Assembly (NCBI GenBank): GCA_948851665.1
Contig: CAQOWG010000002.1
Coordinates: 1-64,000, forward strand
DNA length: 64,000 nucleotides
Reading direction: 5' to 3'
Source: an uncultured Candidatus Saccharibacteria bacterium
GTDB taxonomy: Bacteria; Patescibacteriota; Saccharimonadia; Saccharimonadales; Saccharimonadaceae
Numbering within the stretch: the first letter of the stretch is position 1; every line of letters begins with the position of its first letter. The position numbers were made by a program, and so were the translations under genes. Below are positions 24,682 through 32,963 of the stretch, piece by piece. The notes under the pieces are model-generated. The model did not search any database, was not told the origin of the DNA, and saw nothing but the letters and a program-made list of their open reading frames with translations.

Positions 24682-24709
24682 AATTTGCAGCTTATGCTAT
24701 AATAAGAGT

Positions 24710-24937
24710 ATGGATTGGAATGATAGTACCAATAAAGTGACGGTGGGTGTGGGGATATTGATTGCGATGGCGTTGGTCTATGCGGCGTATCGAGTGGCGA
24801 CGCGTAACTCGCGAGGGAGCGGGATGTATCGCACGGACGCACAGCAGAAGCGGAATACGGTTATTCGGACGATTTTGATGCTGATTTTGGCTGGGCTTGC
24901 GATGGCGGGAATTATTTGGTTGCTCTCGGCATTTTAG
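24710..24937 (+). CDS. Small two-helix membrane protein (75 aa)
   Basis: The protein has two hydrophobic helices (about 10-28 and 52-72) joined by a basic/polar loop (RVATRNSRGSGMYRTDAQQKR). I do not recognise the family. TATAAT lies exactly 6 nt before the ATG, matching other leaderless genes, which supports it as real. pth follows 14 nt after its stop with its own -10 box inside the 3' end of this gene. Confidence 0.7.
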   Translation: MDWNDSTNKVTVGVGILIAMALVYAAYRVATRNSRGSGMYRTDAQQKRNTVIRTILMLILAGLAMAGIIWLLSAF

Positions 24938-24951
24938 GTTATAATTGGGGC

Positions 24952-25467
24952 ATGAAATTAATTGTAGGTTTGGGAAATCCGGGTAGCCAGTATAATTTTA
25001 CGCGGCATAATTTTGGTTTTCTGGCGTTGGATTTTTATGCAAAAGTAAAAGGTTTGACGTGGGAAAAGGAAAAGCGTCATGCCTTATGGCTCAAAGATGG
25101 TGAACGGATTCTGATTAAGCCCCAGACGTTTTACAATGAATCGGGACGAGCAGTGCAGGAATTTATGCAGTTTTACAAGTTGACGCCAGCGGGTCTATTG
25201 GTAGTTTGTGATGATTTTTGGTTGGATTTTGGACAAATGCGCTACCGAGCGAAAGGTTCGGATGGCGGTAGTAATGGTCTTAAATCGATTATTCAGTACC
25301 TTGGTACGACGGAGTTTGCTAGGTTGAGGCTGGGGACGAATGACGGCGACTTGCGTCAGAAGATGGGAGATGTTGATTTTGTACTAAGCAAGTTTACTGA
25401 GGCGGAAAAAGCAAAACTCCCGGATTTGCTCCGAGAGATTTGCGCGCGGATTGAAGAAATTGGCTAA
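24952..25467 (+). CDS. pth: Peptidyl-tRNA hydrolase
   Basis: Pth frees tRNA from prematurely released peptidyl-tRNA. The 171-residue protein begins MKLIVGLGNPGSQYNFTRHN with the catalytic His in TRHN, continues with KPQTFYNESGRAV, and the catalytic Asp in CDDFWLDFG and G-S-x-GGSNGLKS. I start at 24952 and not at an upstream in-frame ATG, because the upstream codons contain the TATAAT box that lies 6 nt from this ATG. The C-terminus is slightly shorter than in E. coli Pth. Confidence 0.96.
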   Translation: MKLIVGLGNPGSQYNFTRHNFGFLALDFYAKVKGLTWEKEKRHALWLKDGERILIKPQTFYNESGRAVQEFMQFYKLTPAGLLVVCDDFWLDFGQMRYRAKGSDGGSNGLKSIIQYLGTTEFARLRLGTNDGDLRQKMGDVDFVLSKFTEAEKAKLPDLLREICARIEEIG

Positions 25468-25492
25468 TTCCCTGCCGGGCTTATCTTATAGG

Positions 25493-26659
25493 CTACTCTT
25501 CGTAGGTGCCGAGGGTGAGCTTGAGAGTTTTCGTCTCTCCGTCGCGTAGGATTTCGAGTTGGACAGTGTCACCAGGAGCGTATTCGCCAAGGAGACTCGA
25601 GAATGAGCCAGAGCGACCGATGGAGATACCGTTGACTTTGGTGATGATGTCGCCGGTTTCAAGGCCAGCATCGGCGGCTGGGCTACCTTCGATTACAGCT
25701 GATTCGCTAGAATCGGTAAAGAGGTAAGCACCGCTTGTGACGGGGAGATCATATTCAATGGCAATATCGGGTGTAATATTGAAATAACGAACGCCGGCGT
25801 AAGAACGTGTGACGTGACCCTCTTCGATGACCGATTTGATAAGCCCCTTGACGCTAGAAATCGGAATAGCGAAGCCGAGGTTAGAGCCTTCGGAGCTGAC
25901 GGCGGTGTTGATACCAATTACTTCGCCTGCGGCATTGACGAGCGGGCCACCGGAATTACCCGCATTGATGGCGGCATCGGTTTGAATCATGTCGGAAAGC
26001 TCTTCGGACATGGAATAGTCGCTACTGTAGGCGGTAAGGGAGCGACCGAGGCCAGAAATAATGCCAGAAGTGATAGTGTTTTGATATTGACCGAGGGCGT
26101 TGCCGATAGCGATAACTTGTTGGCCAATAATGATGGTTTTGGAATCGCCAAGGGTAACTGTAGGAAGATCTTTAGCATTAACTTTCAAGATAGCAACGTC
26201 GTTGGTTGGGTCGGTGCCAACTAGTTTAACGTTCTCGTAGGTGTCATTGTTGTCAGTGATAATGGTGATGCTGCGGGCGCCATCTACGACGTGTTTATTG
26301 GTGAGGACGTAACCATCGGAGGTGATGATCATGCCAGTGCCAGCGGAAACTGATGAACTACGACCCTCAACAAGAATAGAAACGACGGCAGGAGCAAGAC
26401 GATTGGCAACTTCGGCGATAGACCCCTCAACGAAACTGGCGGAATTGCCATCCCCGTTACCGTAGTTAAAAGTAACTGGAGTTTCTTCTTGGAGGAAATT
26501 AAAGAGAGAGAAGCCGAGAGCTGTACCACTGAGGCAAAAGATAAGGACGAGAGAAATAATAGTGAAGATTTTAAAACCAAGCCCAGTGGAAGGCTTATGG
26601 GTAGTTTGAACAACCGCAGGGGTGGTTTCGGTGGTGATTTTTGTTGTATTTTTTGGCAT
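25493..26659 (-). CDS. HtrA/DegP-like serine protease with PDZ domain
   Basis: The 388-residue protein has a short cytoplasmic N-terminus, one membrane helix (about 28-52), a trypsin-like domain with His123 (NKHVVDG), Asp154 (TNDVAIL) and Ser236 (GNSGGP), and a C-terminal PDZ domain (about 290-385). HtrA proteases degrade or refold misfolded exported proteins at the outer face of the membrane. The stop of the upstream membrane-protein gene lies 7 bp before this start, so they form an operon. Confidence 0.95.
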   Translation of the reverse strand: MPKNTTKITTETTPAVVQTTHKPSTGLGFKIFTIISLVLIFCLSGTALGFSLFNFLQEETPVTFNYGNGDGNSASFVEGSIAEVANRLAPAVVSILVEGRSSSVSAGTGMIITSDGYVLTNKHVVDGARSITIITDNNDTYENVKLVGTDPTNDVAILKVNAKDLPTVTLGDSKTIIIGQQVIAIGNALGQYQNTITSGIISGLGRSLTAYSSDYSMSEELSDMIQTDAAINAGNSGGPLVNAAGEVIGINTAVSSEGSNLGFAIPISSVKGLIKSVIEEGHVTRSYAGVRYFNITPDIAIEYDLPVTSGAYLFTDSSESAVIEGSPAADAGLETGDIITKVNGISIGRSGSFSSLLGEYAPGDTVQLEILRDGETKTLKLTLGTYEE

Positions 26660-26666
26660 ATAGCTC

Positions 26667-27452
26667 CTAGTGTATATTAAATCGTGGCTGGCTGAAACCG
26701 ATCAAGAGAACGGCGATGACCAGCAAGCTAAAAATCAAAGGCAATGCGATGTATTTGAATTTGAGGCGACCGTTATGTTTGGAGCGTTCGTTGTAAATTT
26801 GGAAGAAGGCGAAGGCAAGCAAGGTGAGAACGAGTGCAAGTTGTGAAATGCAGAGACCAGTATCGGCGAAAGTATAAATAATAAGCCAAGAGTGGGATAG
26901 CCAGGCGATTTCCGAGAAGATGAGCCCAGAGGCGAGGGCGATGAGAGAGGGATCCTCCTCGTCGCTTTGAATGAGGACATGGTAGGCGGCAGCGTATCCA
27001 ATGACAAACTCCCCGGCAACGGCGAGGAGTGAATCGTAAATAGCAGCAAAAACGGCGAGGGCAGTACTACCAATGAGGATAGCAATGAGGGCTTGAACGA
27101 TAGCAAAGGTGAAGGATGAGCGGGGCTTAATAACAATAAGCCAAATAGCGTAGACGGCCATCAGAATGAAGTGGACTGGCAAAAAAGTGGTACCAGCGGC
27201 ATAAGCTAGCATAACAAGGCTAACGCCGACGATAAAGTCGACAAGGCTGGCACGGAGATTAATGAGCCAATAGCGATGGTTGACAGCGAAAACGCGCCAT
27301 TTCGAGACAACAATAAGAATAAGCCCAAGTAGAATACTGCCGGTAGCGACGGTGGCGCCAATAGAGACGACTGCTAGCAAAAGATTTAACACAACGTGCG
27401 CCAGTGAGCTGATGGCGTTACGGCTTTTGCGAATAAAAATATAATCAGCCAT
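26667..27452 (-). CDS. Polytopic membrane protein of unknown function
   Basis: The 261-residue protein has about seven to eight hydrophobic helices, short loops and basic ends. I do not recognise the family. Charged residues within the membrane part (SDEEDPSLIALASG after helix 5) are the only distinctive feature. On the minus strand TATACT lies 7 nt before the ATG, consistent with a leaderless start. It is the first gene of an operon with the HtrA protease, which may assist its folding or act on the same envelope stress. Confidence 0.75.
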   Translation of the reverse strand: MADYIFIRKSRNAISSLAHVVLNLLLAVVSIGATVATGSILLGLILIVVSKWRVFAVNHRYWLINLRASLVDFIVGVSLVMLAYAAGTTFLPVHFILMAVYAIWLIVIKPRSSFTFAIVQALIAILIGSTALAVFAAIYDSLLAVAGEFVIGYAAAYHVLIQSDEEDPSLIALASGLIFSEIAWLSHSWLIIYTFADTGLCISQLALVLTLLAFAFFQIYNERSKHNGRLKFKYIALPLIFSLLVIAVLLIGFSQPRFNIH

Positions 27453-27488
27453 ATGTTTAAGTATAACAAAAATGTCTTAAAATGCAAA

Positions 27489-27510
27489 ATACCCCCTTTC
27501 GGGAGTTTTT
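27489..27510 (-). terminator. Terminator of the 118-aa membrane gene
   Basis: On the minus strand CTCCC-gaaa-GGGGG followed by TATTTT. Confidence 0.65.
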
Positions 27511-27540
27511 GCAAGGTGCTTGAATTGAGTAGTTGCGTGG

Positions 27541-27897
27541 TTATTTGGCGGTTGTGGGTATGGGTGGAATGTCGTCTATCTCATCAAGCTGGTTGGGGTC
27601 GGGTAAGCGTGGAGCGGAATAATCGCCAAGGGTAAAACAGTAGCGATATACTGTTGCCACAGCAGCCAGAAGTAGAATTGCTAGGGCAATAACAAATGGC
27701 GAAGACAGGTCGATACCCGGGCAGTAGACCATGAGCGTGTTTAATATGGACGCGATTATGAGCGTCGCCGATAACAGGCTAAGAATCCACTTTGCTAAGG
27801 TTTCGTGTCGCCAATAGCAACGACCGAGACGGTAATTCATCAAACCGAGGCCGCTAATTAAACCGACAGCTGCAAACAGTAATTCGTGATTTTTCAT
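27541..27897 (-). CDS. Small membrane protein, cassette type (118 aa)
   Basis: Three hydrophobic helices (about 6-24, 36-56, 66-88) and a polar C-terminal tail rich in Pro and Asp (RLPDPNQLDEIDDIPPIPT). Family unknown. The strong promoter (27954-27982), a 50-nt leader, GGAGG ribosome binding site and short GAAA-loop terminator place it in the cassette class. Confidence 0.72.
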   Translation of the reverse strand: MKNHELLFAAVGLISGLGLMNYRLGRCYWRHETLAKWILSLLSATLIIASILNTLMVYCPGIDLSSPFVIALAILLLAAVATVYRYCFTLGDYSAPRLPDPNQLDEIDDIPPIPTTAK

Positions 27898-27953
27898 TTA
27901 AAGGTACCTCCAAAGGATATATTTGAGAACATGATTGGGTATTCTCTGCTTCT

Positions 27954-27982
27954 ATTGTAGCACAGATTGCTAAAAAAGTCAA
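27954..27982 (-). promoter_or_regulatory. Strong cassette promoter (27541 gene)
   Basis: TTGACT, 17 nt ending CTGTGC, TACAAT. Confidence 0.85.
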
Positions 27983-28045
27983 TAGTTTTTATGTTAAATT
28001 TGTAAGAAAATGCTTATTTTTGAAAGACTATGGTATAATGGAGAA

Positions 28046-28759
28046 ATGGAAGTACAGCCAAAAGTCGGATTTTTTACCAAGCACCCGCTCTTGAAGGATT
28101 TACTGAGCTTAGCGATTTTTGTGACTTGTGTAGTGGCGGGGACGATGTTGCTCAATGCTTTTGTGTTCCGTTCATACAATGTGGTGGGGCAGAGCATGGA
28201 GAACACATTTCATAATAATGATCGAGTAATTGTGAATCGTCTACCAGTGACCTGGGCGCATTTTATGGGACAGGAATATGTACCAAAGCGGGGTGATGTG
28301 ATTGTGTTTGCAAATGTTGATGCCGAGGAGGAGGAGCGGTTGAAGCAAGAAAAGGCAGACGAGCTAGGGGTGGATGTTTCGGAAGTGGGGGATTTGTTGA
28401 CTTGCGCGGCGCCAGCAGGGCAACCAGATCAATACTTGATTAAAAGAGTGATTGCTTTTCCGGGTGAGCGAGTGACGGTTAAAGACGGGGTGATGAAAGT
28501 TTACAATGACGAGTGGCCGGACGGCTACGAGGTGGATGAGCTGTGGCGTAATGAAGAGGAAGATACTGGCCCAAAGAAGGACGTATCTGGGCAGGTAGAC
28601 ATGACGGTACCGGAAGGCGAGATATTTGTGGCGGGTGACAATCGTGAAGGTCAACACTCGTTCGACTCTCGTTCGGGGTTAGGTACGATTCCCTATTGTC
28701 GGATTATTGGGCCGGTGGCAATGCGAATTTATCCGCTCAATAAGATTAGTTTCTTCTGA
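28046..28759 (+). CDS. lepB: Signal peptidase I
   Basis: The 237-residue enzyme removes signal peptides at the outer membrane face. It has one N-terminal membrane helix (about 20-42), the catalytic Ser in VVGQSMENT, the catalytic Lys in YLIKRVIAFPGE and the C-terminal GDNR motif (VAGDNREGQHSFDSR). An extra acidic stretch (DAEEEERLKQEKADELGVD) lies between the two catalytic motifs. I start at 28046 because TATAAT is 6 nt upstream; an earlier ATG precedes the promoter. Confidence 0.95.
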   Translation: MEVQPKVGFFTKHPLLKDLLSLAIFVTCVVAGTMLLNAFVFRSYNVVGQSMENTFHNNDRVIVNRLPVTWAHFMGQEYVPKRGDVIVFANVDAEEEERLKQEKADELGVDVSEVGDLLTCAAPAGQPDQYLIKRVIAFPGERVTVKDGVMKVYNDEWPDGYEVDELWRNEEEDTGPKKDVSGQVDMTVPEGEIFVAGDNREGQHSFDSRSGLGTIPYCRIIGPVAMRIYPLNKISFF

Positions 28760-28792
28760 GCATCTTGCAGGGGTGTTTGGTCTTACGCGGAC

Positions 28793-29890
28793 TTAGCAAG
28801 CGGCGAGGACTTGTCGGACTTCGGTGGTGGAGTGGCATTGCATAAGGCGGGTGCGGAGTTCGCTACTGCCAGGAAAAGTATTGATATAAATTTTGAAATA
28901 GTTTTTTAGTGGTTCAAAAGAGGGGGCGCGACCAGTTTTTTGTTCTAGCTTGGCAGAGTATTCATCAAAGAGGTCGAGGTGAAGGTGGAAAAGCGCTAGG
29001 AGCTCGTCATGAGTGGGGCGGTGTGTAGTGAAACAGTAGGGATTTTCGAAGACACCGCGGCCGATCATCCAACCATCAACTGAGGATTTAAGTCTAGACT
29101 CGGAGGCGGGTGTCCGCGCTCCATCTGAAGATTCCGCGCAGGACAGCCCTAAATTGTTAGCCTCCTCGCCTAAACTTAAATCCTCCATTGAATTGTTGGA
29201 GCCTTCAACTGAGCCCAAGTCCTCTCTTAAGCGTTGGATGTCGGTGAGATTTTTGATGTCGCCGTTAATAATCAATTTTGTTGAGGGGGAGCACTGGTCG
29301 CGAAACTGTAGGATTTCCGGTATTAGTTCATAGTGGGCGGGGACTTTGGACATTTCCTTGCGAGTGCGGAGGTGGATGGTAAGGGCAGCGGGATGTTCGG
29401 CGAGGAGTGTTGGGAGCCAAATGCGAAATTCGTTGGGATAGGTGTAACCGAGTCGTGTTTTGACGGAGACGGGAAGGCTGGAAGCGTTTTTTGCAGCGCG
29501 AAGACATTCAACGGCGAGGTCGGGAGTGCGGATCATGGCGGCACCACCACCGGCAGCGTTGACGTGGCGGTCGGGGCAGCCCATATTGAGATCGATCCCG
29601 GCGAAACCGAGTTCTTCGAGGTCGCGGGCAACGATGGCAAAATGCTCGGGGTTCTTACCCCAAATTTGAGCGATGATTGGCGGGTCGGTGGGGGCAACAG
29701 CAAGACGCTCAAGGGCGTTCATGCGCCCACGTTCGGAAGCATAGCTAGAAACGTTAGTGAACTCAGTAAAGAAGAGGTCGGGACGGCCGGCGCGGGCGAT
29801 AACTTGGCGGAAAACAAAATCCGTTACGCCCTCCATGGGTGCGAGGCAGGTGAAATTATCGGGTAGAGTTGACCAAATTGATTTACTCAT
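28793..29890 (-). CDS. dus: tRNA-dihydrouridine synthase
   Basis: Dus reduces uridines in the tRNA D-loop using FMN. The 365-residue TIM-barrel protein has LAPMEGVTD (about 16-24), the catalytic Cys105 in NMGCPDRHV, the SVKTRLG strand and the phosphate-binding DGWMIGRG. Between ...LREDLGSVEG and VDGWMIGRG about 40 extra, Ser/Glu-rich residues (229-270) are encoded by a palindrome at 29082-29185, flanked by an imperfect duplication (DLGSVEG / LKSSVDG). TATAAT lies 6 nt before the ATG. Subfamily (A, B or C) is not certain. Confidence 0.93.
   Translation of the reverse strand: MSKSIWSTLPDNFTCLAPMEGVTDFVFRQVIARAGRPDLFFTEFTNVSSYASERGRMNALERLAVAPTDPPIIAQIWGKNPEHFAIVARDLEELGFAGIDLNMGCPDRHVNAAGGGAAMIRTPDLAVECLRAAKNASSLPVSVKTRLGYTYPNEFRIWLPTLLAEHPAALTIHLRTRKEMSKVPAHYELIPEILQFRDQCSPSTKLIINGDIKNLTDIQRLREDLGSVEGSNNSMEDLSLGEEANNLGLSCAESSDGARTPASESRLKSSVDGWMIGRGVFENPYCFTTHRPTHDELLALFHLHLDLFDEYSAKLEQKTGRAPSFEPLKNYFKIYINTFPGSSELRTRLMQCHSTTEVRQVLAAC
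29082..29185 (-). repeat. 104-bp palindromic insert in dus
   Basis: The outer arms GAGGATTTAAGT/ACTTAAATCCTC are perfect; the next pairs are GGAGGC/GCCTCC, then GTCCGCGC/GCGC-a-GGAC and an inner ATCT/AGAT. The insert is translated in frame. The host sequence caactgag...aagtc occurs at both edges (about 29078-29095 and 29207-29222), as if a target site had been duplicated. Confidence 0.75.
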
Positions 29891-29907
29891 GGAAATATTA
29901 TAACATA

Positions 29908-29934
29908 AAAAAGCCGTCGATTAGCTCGACGGCA
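29908..29934 (-). terminator. Terminator of the 306-aa gene
   Basis: On the minus strand GCCGTCGA-gctaa-TCGACGGC followed by TTTTTT. Confidence 0.85.
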
Positions 29935-29942
29935 ACCCCGAT

Positions 29943-30863
29943 TTAATTGGGGAGGGTGGGATTAATGCCAAAAGTTTTGCAAATATTGTCCCACCATGGA
30001 TACCAATTGCCACGAACTTCCAAAACGGCAGCATGAATTACGCTGAGGATTACTCGGAAACCGTAGTAGCCGTGGTAATTGTGTAGAAAATGTGCCATCC
30101 AAGCATCGGCAATTCGATCGGTGCCACAGAGTTGGATGTAATACGCATCGTCATCGGTGATACTGCCATAGTGATGGGCTTTATGGTTTAACCGCCCGGC
30201 GTGGCCAGTTCGTTCTGCCAGTAATGTTGAGAGTATTGCATCGGTTTTGTCGATGAGGCGTGTGAGCTGAGCAATGTCACGGTCGCGTGCGGTCCAACCC
30301 GGATATAGCGCATGGAGGGGGGTGCAATATTGGAAATGGACGAAAGCTTTGATGAGGTCAGCTTTAAGGTTTTCGTCACTGAGGTAAGCAATATTGCGCA
30401 GGAATGTTTGCAATTCGCGCTCATCTTTGCTCTTTTTGTCTTGGCTGCCATCATCGGGCATGTCACCGAAAAATGGCTCATCGCCATCATGATATTCAAA
30501 CAGACTAATCATATTGTCACGCGTGGCGACTATGTTGGGTTTGAATAGGACGGGGAATTCGTTGGAGAGCAAACGAGTGAAGGCGATGCAGCTGCGTACG
30601 TGATGAGTAACTGTTTCGGGTATATCGCAGCCAATGCCGCTGTAAGCAATACGCCCAGAGGCATCGTAATTTGCAGGTGGATGCTCGGGAACTGTACTGT
30701 TGGGATACACTCCGCAAAAAACCATGCCGCTACGAATGGTTAGATCCTGTAAGCGTTGGATAACCAAACCTCGCCAAACACGCTCGGCTGGGGTTAGATT
30801 GACCGTTTCCGGAACGTTTACGATTAATTCCCCATTGGGAGTGTCGAAAAATAATTGTTGCAT
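29943..30863 (-). CDS. Protein of unknown function, cassette type (306 aa)
   Basis: I do not recognise the family. It is soluble, with a short beta-rich N-terminus (QLFFDTPNGELIVNVPETVN), a middle region with an acidic, charged loop (DGDEPFFGDMPDDGSQDKKS) and a helical, His/Tyr-rich C-terminus (GRLNHKAHHYGSITDDDAYY, HFLHNYHGYYGFR). The His clusters could bind metal, but no known motif is seen. An AAAGGAG ribosome binding site, a leader with a CCCC-tta-GGGG hairpin and a terminator mark it as a single-gene unit. The promoter (30934-30961) is weaker than the others. Confidence 0.7.
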   Translation of the reverse strand: MQQLFFDTPNGELIVNVPETVNLTPAERVWRGLVIQRLQDLTIRSGMVFCGVYPNSTVPEHPPANYDASGRIAYSGIGCDIPETVTHHVRSCIAFTRLLSNEFPVLFKPNIVATRDNMISLFEYHDGDEPFFGDMPDDGSQDKKSKDERELQTFLRNIAYLSDENLKADLIKAFVHFQYCTPLHALYPGWTARDRDIAQLTRLIDKTDAILSTLLAERTGHAGRLNHKAHHYGSITDDDAYYIQLCGTDRIADAWMAHFLHNYHGYYGFRVILSVIHAAVLEVRGNWYPWWDNICKTFGINPTLPN

Positions 30864-30933
30864 AAATAATCTCCTTTCTTAAGCCCCCTAAGGGGAGACC
30901 TTTGGCATTTTGTAAATGTACGTCCTTGACGTT

Positions 30934-30961
30934 ATCTTAGCATAGAAGAGGAAAAATGCAA
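30934..30961 (-). promoter_or_regulatory. Promoter of the 306-aa gene
   Basis: TTGCAT, 16 nt ending TATGC, TAAGAT. It is back to back with the cassette promoter at 30969. Confidence 0.6.
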
Positions 30962-30968
30962 AATTCTA

Positions 30969-30997
30969 TTGACTTTTTATGATAGGTGTGGTATAAT
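30969..30997 (+). promoter_or_regulatory. Strong cassette promoter (31072 gene)
   Basis: TTGACT, 17 nt ending GTGTGG, TATAAT. Confidence 0.88.
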
Positions 30998-31071
30998 GAA
31001 AGTATAGGGTTGTTTTAACTCTGGTATTTTTAGCAGTTGGAACGACCAAAACTAGAAAAAGGAGGGGCATT

Positions 31072-31458
31072 ATGTTTTGGCGTAACAGAGACGTAGACTG
31101 GAAGATGGTGGGCTTATATGTAATATTTGTGTTTTGGATTGTGGCAATGGTGTTATTTGTAGTTGCACGTCCAATCAATAAGGTTACTAATATGCGCACG
31201 ATTGAAGGGGTGGTCACGGATAAGGCCACGAAAAAGGTGGGCAAGTCGGACAAGTATATCGTTTTTATTGATGACGGGTCTGGCCGAGCGATCCCATTGG
31301 AAGTGACTGATTCGCTGCTCAAATGGCGCTTCAATAGTTCGGATGTTTGGGGCAATATTGAGGTAGACAAGACGTACTCTTTTGAGGTCGGCGGATCGCG
31401 TTTGGGTATATTTTCATGGTATCCGAATATTTACAGCTACGAAGAAAAAAATGAATAA
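31072..31458 (+). CDS. Membrane-anchored protein, cassette type (128 aa)
   Basis: A single N-terminal membrane helix (about 12-33) is followed by a beta-rich domain (about 42-120: TIEGVVTDKATKKVGKSDKY...RAIPLEVTDSL...GNIEVDKTYSFEVGG) that looks like a small OB- or Ig-type barrel outside the cell. The family is unknown. An AAGGAGGGG ribosome binding site precedes the ATG. It is a single-gene cassette sharing its terminator with the convergent der gene. Confidence 0.72.
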   Translation: MFWRNRDVDWKMVGLYVIFVFWIVAMVLFVVARPINKVTNMRTIEGVVTDKATKKVGKSDKYIVFIDDGSGRAIPLEVTDSLLKWRFNSSDVWGNIEVDKTYSFEVGGSRLGIFSWYPNIYSYEEKNE

Positions 31459-31476
31459 TGGGCATAGTGCCAAAAG

Positions 31477-31502
31477 AAAAAGCTCGCATCGCGGGCTTTT
31501 TT
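31477..31502. terminator. Bidirectional terminator
   Basis: AAAAGCTCGC-atc-GCGGGCTTTTTT ends the 31072 gene and overlaps the stop of der on the other strand. Confidence 0.85.
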
Positions 31503-32907
31503 ACTTGTTGCGAGATTTGGGTGATTGATCATCACGGAAACTGAAGAAAATGGGGGTGCCGACAAAGGGGTATTTTTCACGGATTTTGCGTTCTAAAAAG
31601 CGTTTCCAAGACCAGTGCAATAATTGGAGATCGCGACCGTGCACTACGAACCAAGGTGGGCATGTGTCGGTTTGGACGATATATTTGGGTTTGGGGCGAG
31701 TGTTTTTGAGGCCGGCGGGAATATGCTCGACGATGGCTTCGGTGAGGATTTTGTTAAGCTCGGAGGTCTTGATTTCTTGGTGGCGAGTCTCGTCGATTTC
31801 GGTGGCGAGTTCAAAAAGTTTGGTGACATTATGGCCGGTGGCGGAGCTGGTGATGAGGACGGGGGCGTAGGGGAGAAAGTTGAAATCACGTTCGAGCTCG
31901 TCAAGGATATGATCGGTGTCATCGACGAGGTCGGCTTTAGTGAGGACGATGATGATACCTTTGCCGGCGTCGATGATCTGACCGGCGAGGGATTGGTCGA
32001 GTTTGGAATGAGGCTCGGTGGCATCAATGAGAAGGCAGCAAATGTCGGACTCCTCGATAGCGGCGAGGGTGCGCAGGGCGGAAAATTTTTCGATACCTAC
32101 TTCCCTTTTGCCGGGCTTGCGCAGGCCAGCGGTATCAAGAATTTCCAATGTTTGACCATGGAATTTGATTTCGACACGATTGACGTCGCGGGTGGTGCCT
32201 TGACGGGAGCTGACGAGGGCTTGTTGTTTTTGACCTAGCGAATTGAAGAGGCTGGATTTGCCGACATTGGGACGGCCGATTAAAGCGATTTTGAGGGATG
32301 GGCGCGATAGCCTGCTCTCAGGTGCGGTGGCGCTCTCCGAATCGAGCCCTGACGGGCCGTGATTCGGACCCGCGCCAGCCTGATTGTCAGTACCATCGGG
32401 CAGGCTGCTCGCGCCCGTCTTCAAAATCACGTTGATGGCAGTTTTCAATTCTTTGATTCCCTGTCCGGTGGTAGCGGAAATGCGAAAAGTTTGGTCGGGT
32501 TTGATGCCGAGGTGTAGGAATTCAGAGGTGTCTAGCGCCTCGCCGAGGTCGGATTTGTTGAGTAGAAGCAAGACTGGTTTTTTCGATTTGAGGGCGGATT
32601 TGGCGATCTGCTTGTCTTTATCATCAGGATACTTGGAGCTATCGAGAGTGAGGCAAATTACATCAGCGGCGTCAATAGCGTCGGCGATTTGGTCTTGGAT
32701 GTTGGCTTCAAAATCGTCTTCAGGGTCTTTGAGACCAGCGGTATCAATGAGAATAAAGCGATTATCAATGCGAGCCATGACATTGTCGCGGGTGGTACCT
32801 TCTTCGCGGGCAACGATAGCGATGTTTTTGTGCGCAAAACGATTCAACAGACTGGACTTGCCAGCATTAGTTTGACCAATTAGCGCAACAATCGGAAGCT
32901 TTTTCAT
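31501..32907 (-). CDS. der: GTPase Der (EngA), ribosome assembly
   Basis: Der is a double GTPase needed for 50S subunit maturation. The 468-residue protein has GD1 (GQTNAGKS, DTAGL, NKSD), GD2 (GRPNVGKS, DTAGLRKPG, TKAD) and a C-terminal KH-like domain. Residues about 164-203 in the linker between GD1 and GD2 are Pro/Gly/Ser/Glu-rich and encoded by a nested palindrome at 32300-32416. TATAAT lies 6 nt before the ATG on the minus strand. The divergent surface-protein gene starts 56 bp away. Confidence 0.96.
   Translation of the reverse strand: MKKLPIVALIGQTNAGKSSLLNRFAHKNIAIVAREEGTTRDNVMARIDNRFILIDTAGLKDPEDDFEANIQDQIADAIDAADVICLTLDSSKYPDDKDKQIAKSALKSKKPVLLLLNKSDLGEALDTSEFLHLGIKPDQTFRISATTGQGIKELKTAINVILKTGASSLPDGTDNQAGAGPNHGPSGLDSESATAPESRLSRPSLKIALIGRPNVGKSSLFNSLGQKQQALVSSRQGTTRDVNRVEIKFHGQTLEILDTAGLRKPGKREVGIEKFSALRTLAAIEESDICCLLIDATEPHSKLDQSLAGQIIDAGKGIIIVLTKADLVDDTDHILDELERDFNFLPYAPVLITSSATGHNVTKLFELATEIDETRHQEIKTSELNKILTEAIVEHIPAGLKNTRPKPKYIVQTDTCPPWFVVHGRDLQLLHWSWKRFLERKIREKYPFVGTPIFFSFRDDQSPKSRNK
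32300..32416 (-). repeat. 117-bp nested palindromic insert in der
   Basis: The outer arms GGGCGCGATAGCCTG and CAGGCTGCTCGCGCCC pair with a 1-nt bulge; inside, GGCGC/GCGCC, then CCGAATC/GATTCGG, then GCCC/GGGC. The centre (GACGGGCCGTG) resembles the ABC-gene element core. It is translated in frame in the interdomain linker. Confidence 0.78.
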
Positions 32908-32963
32908 ATGACAATTATAACATATTGGCGCTTAAAAAGGTGGTATGTGGTATAATTAAGACA

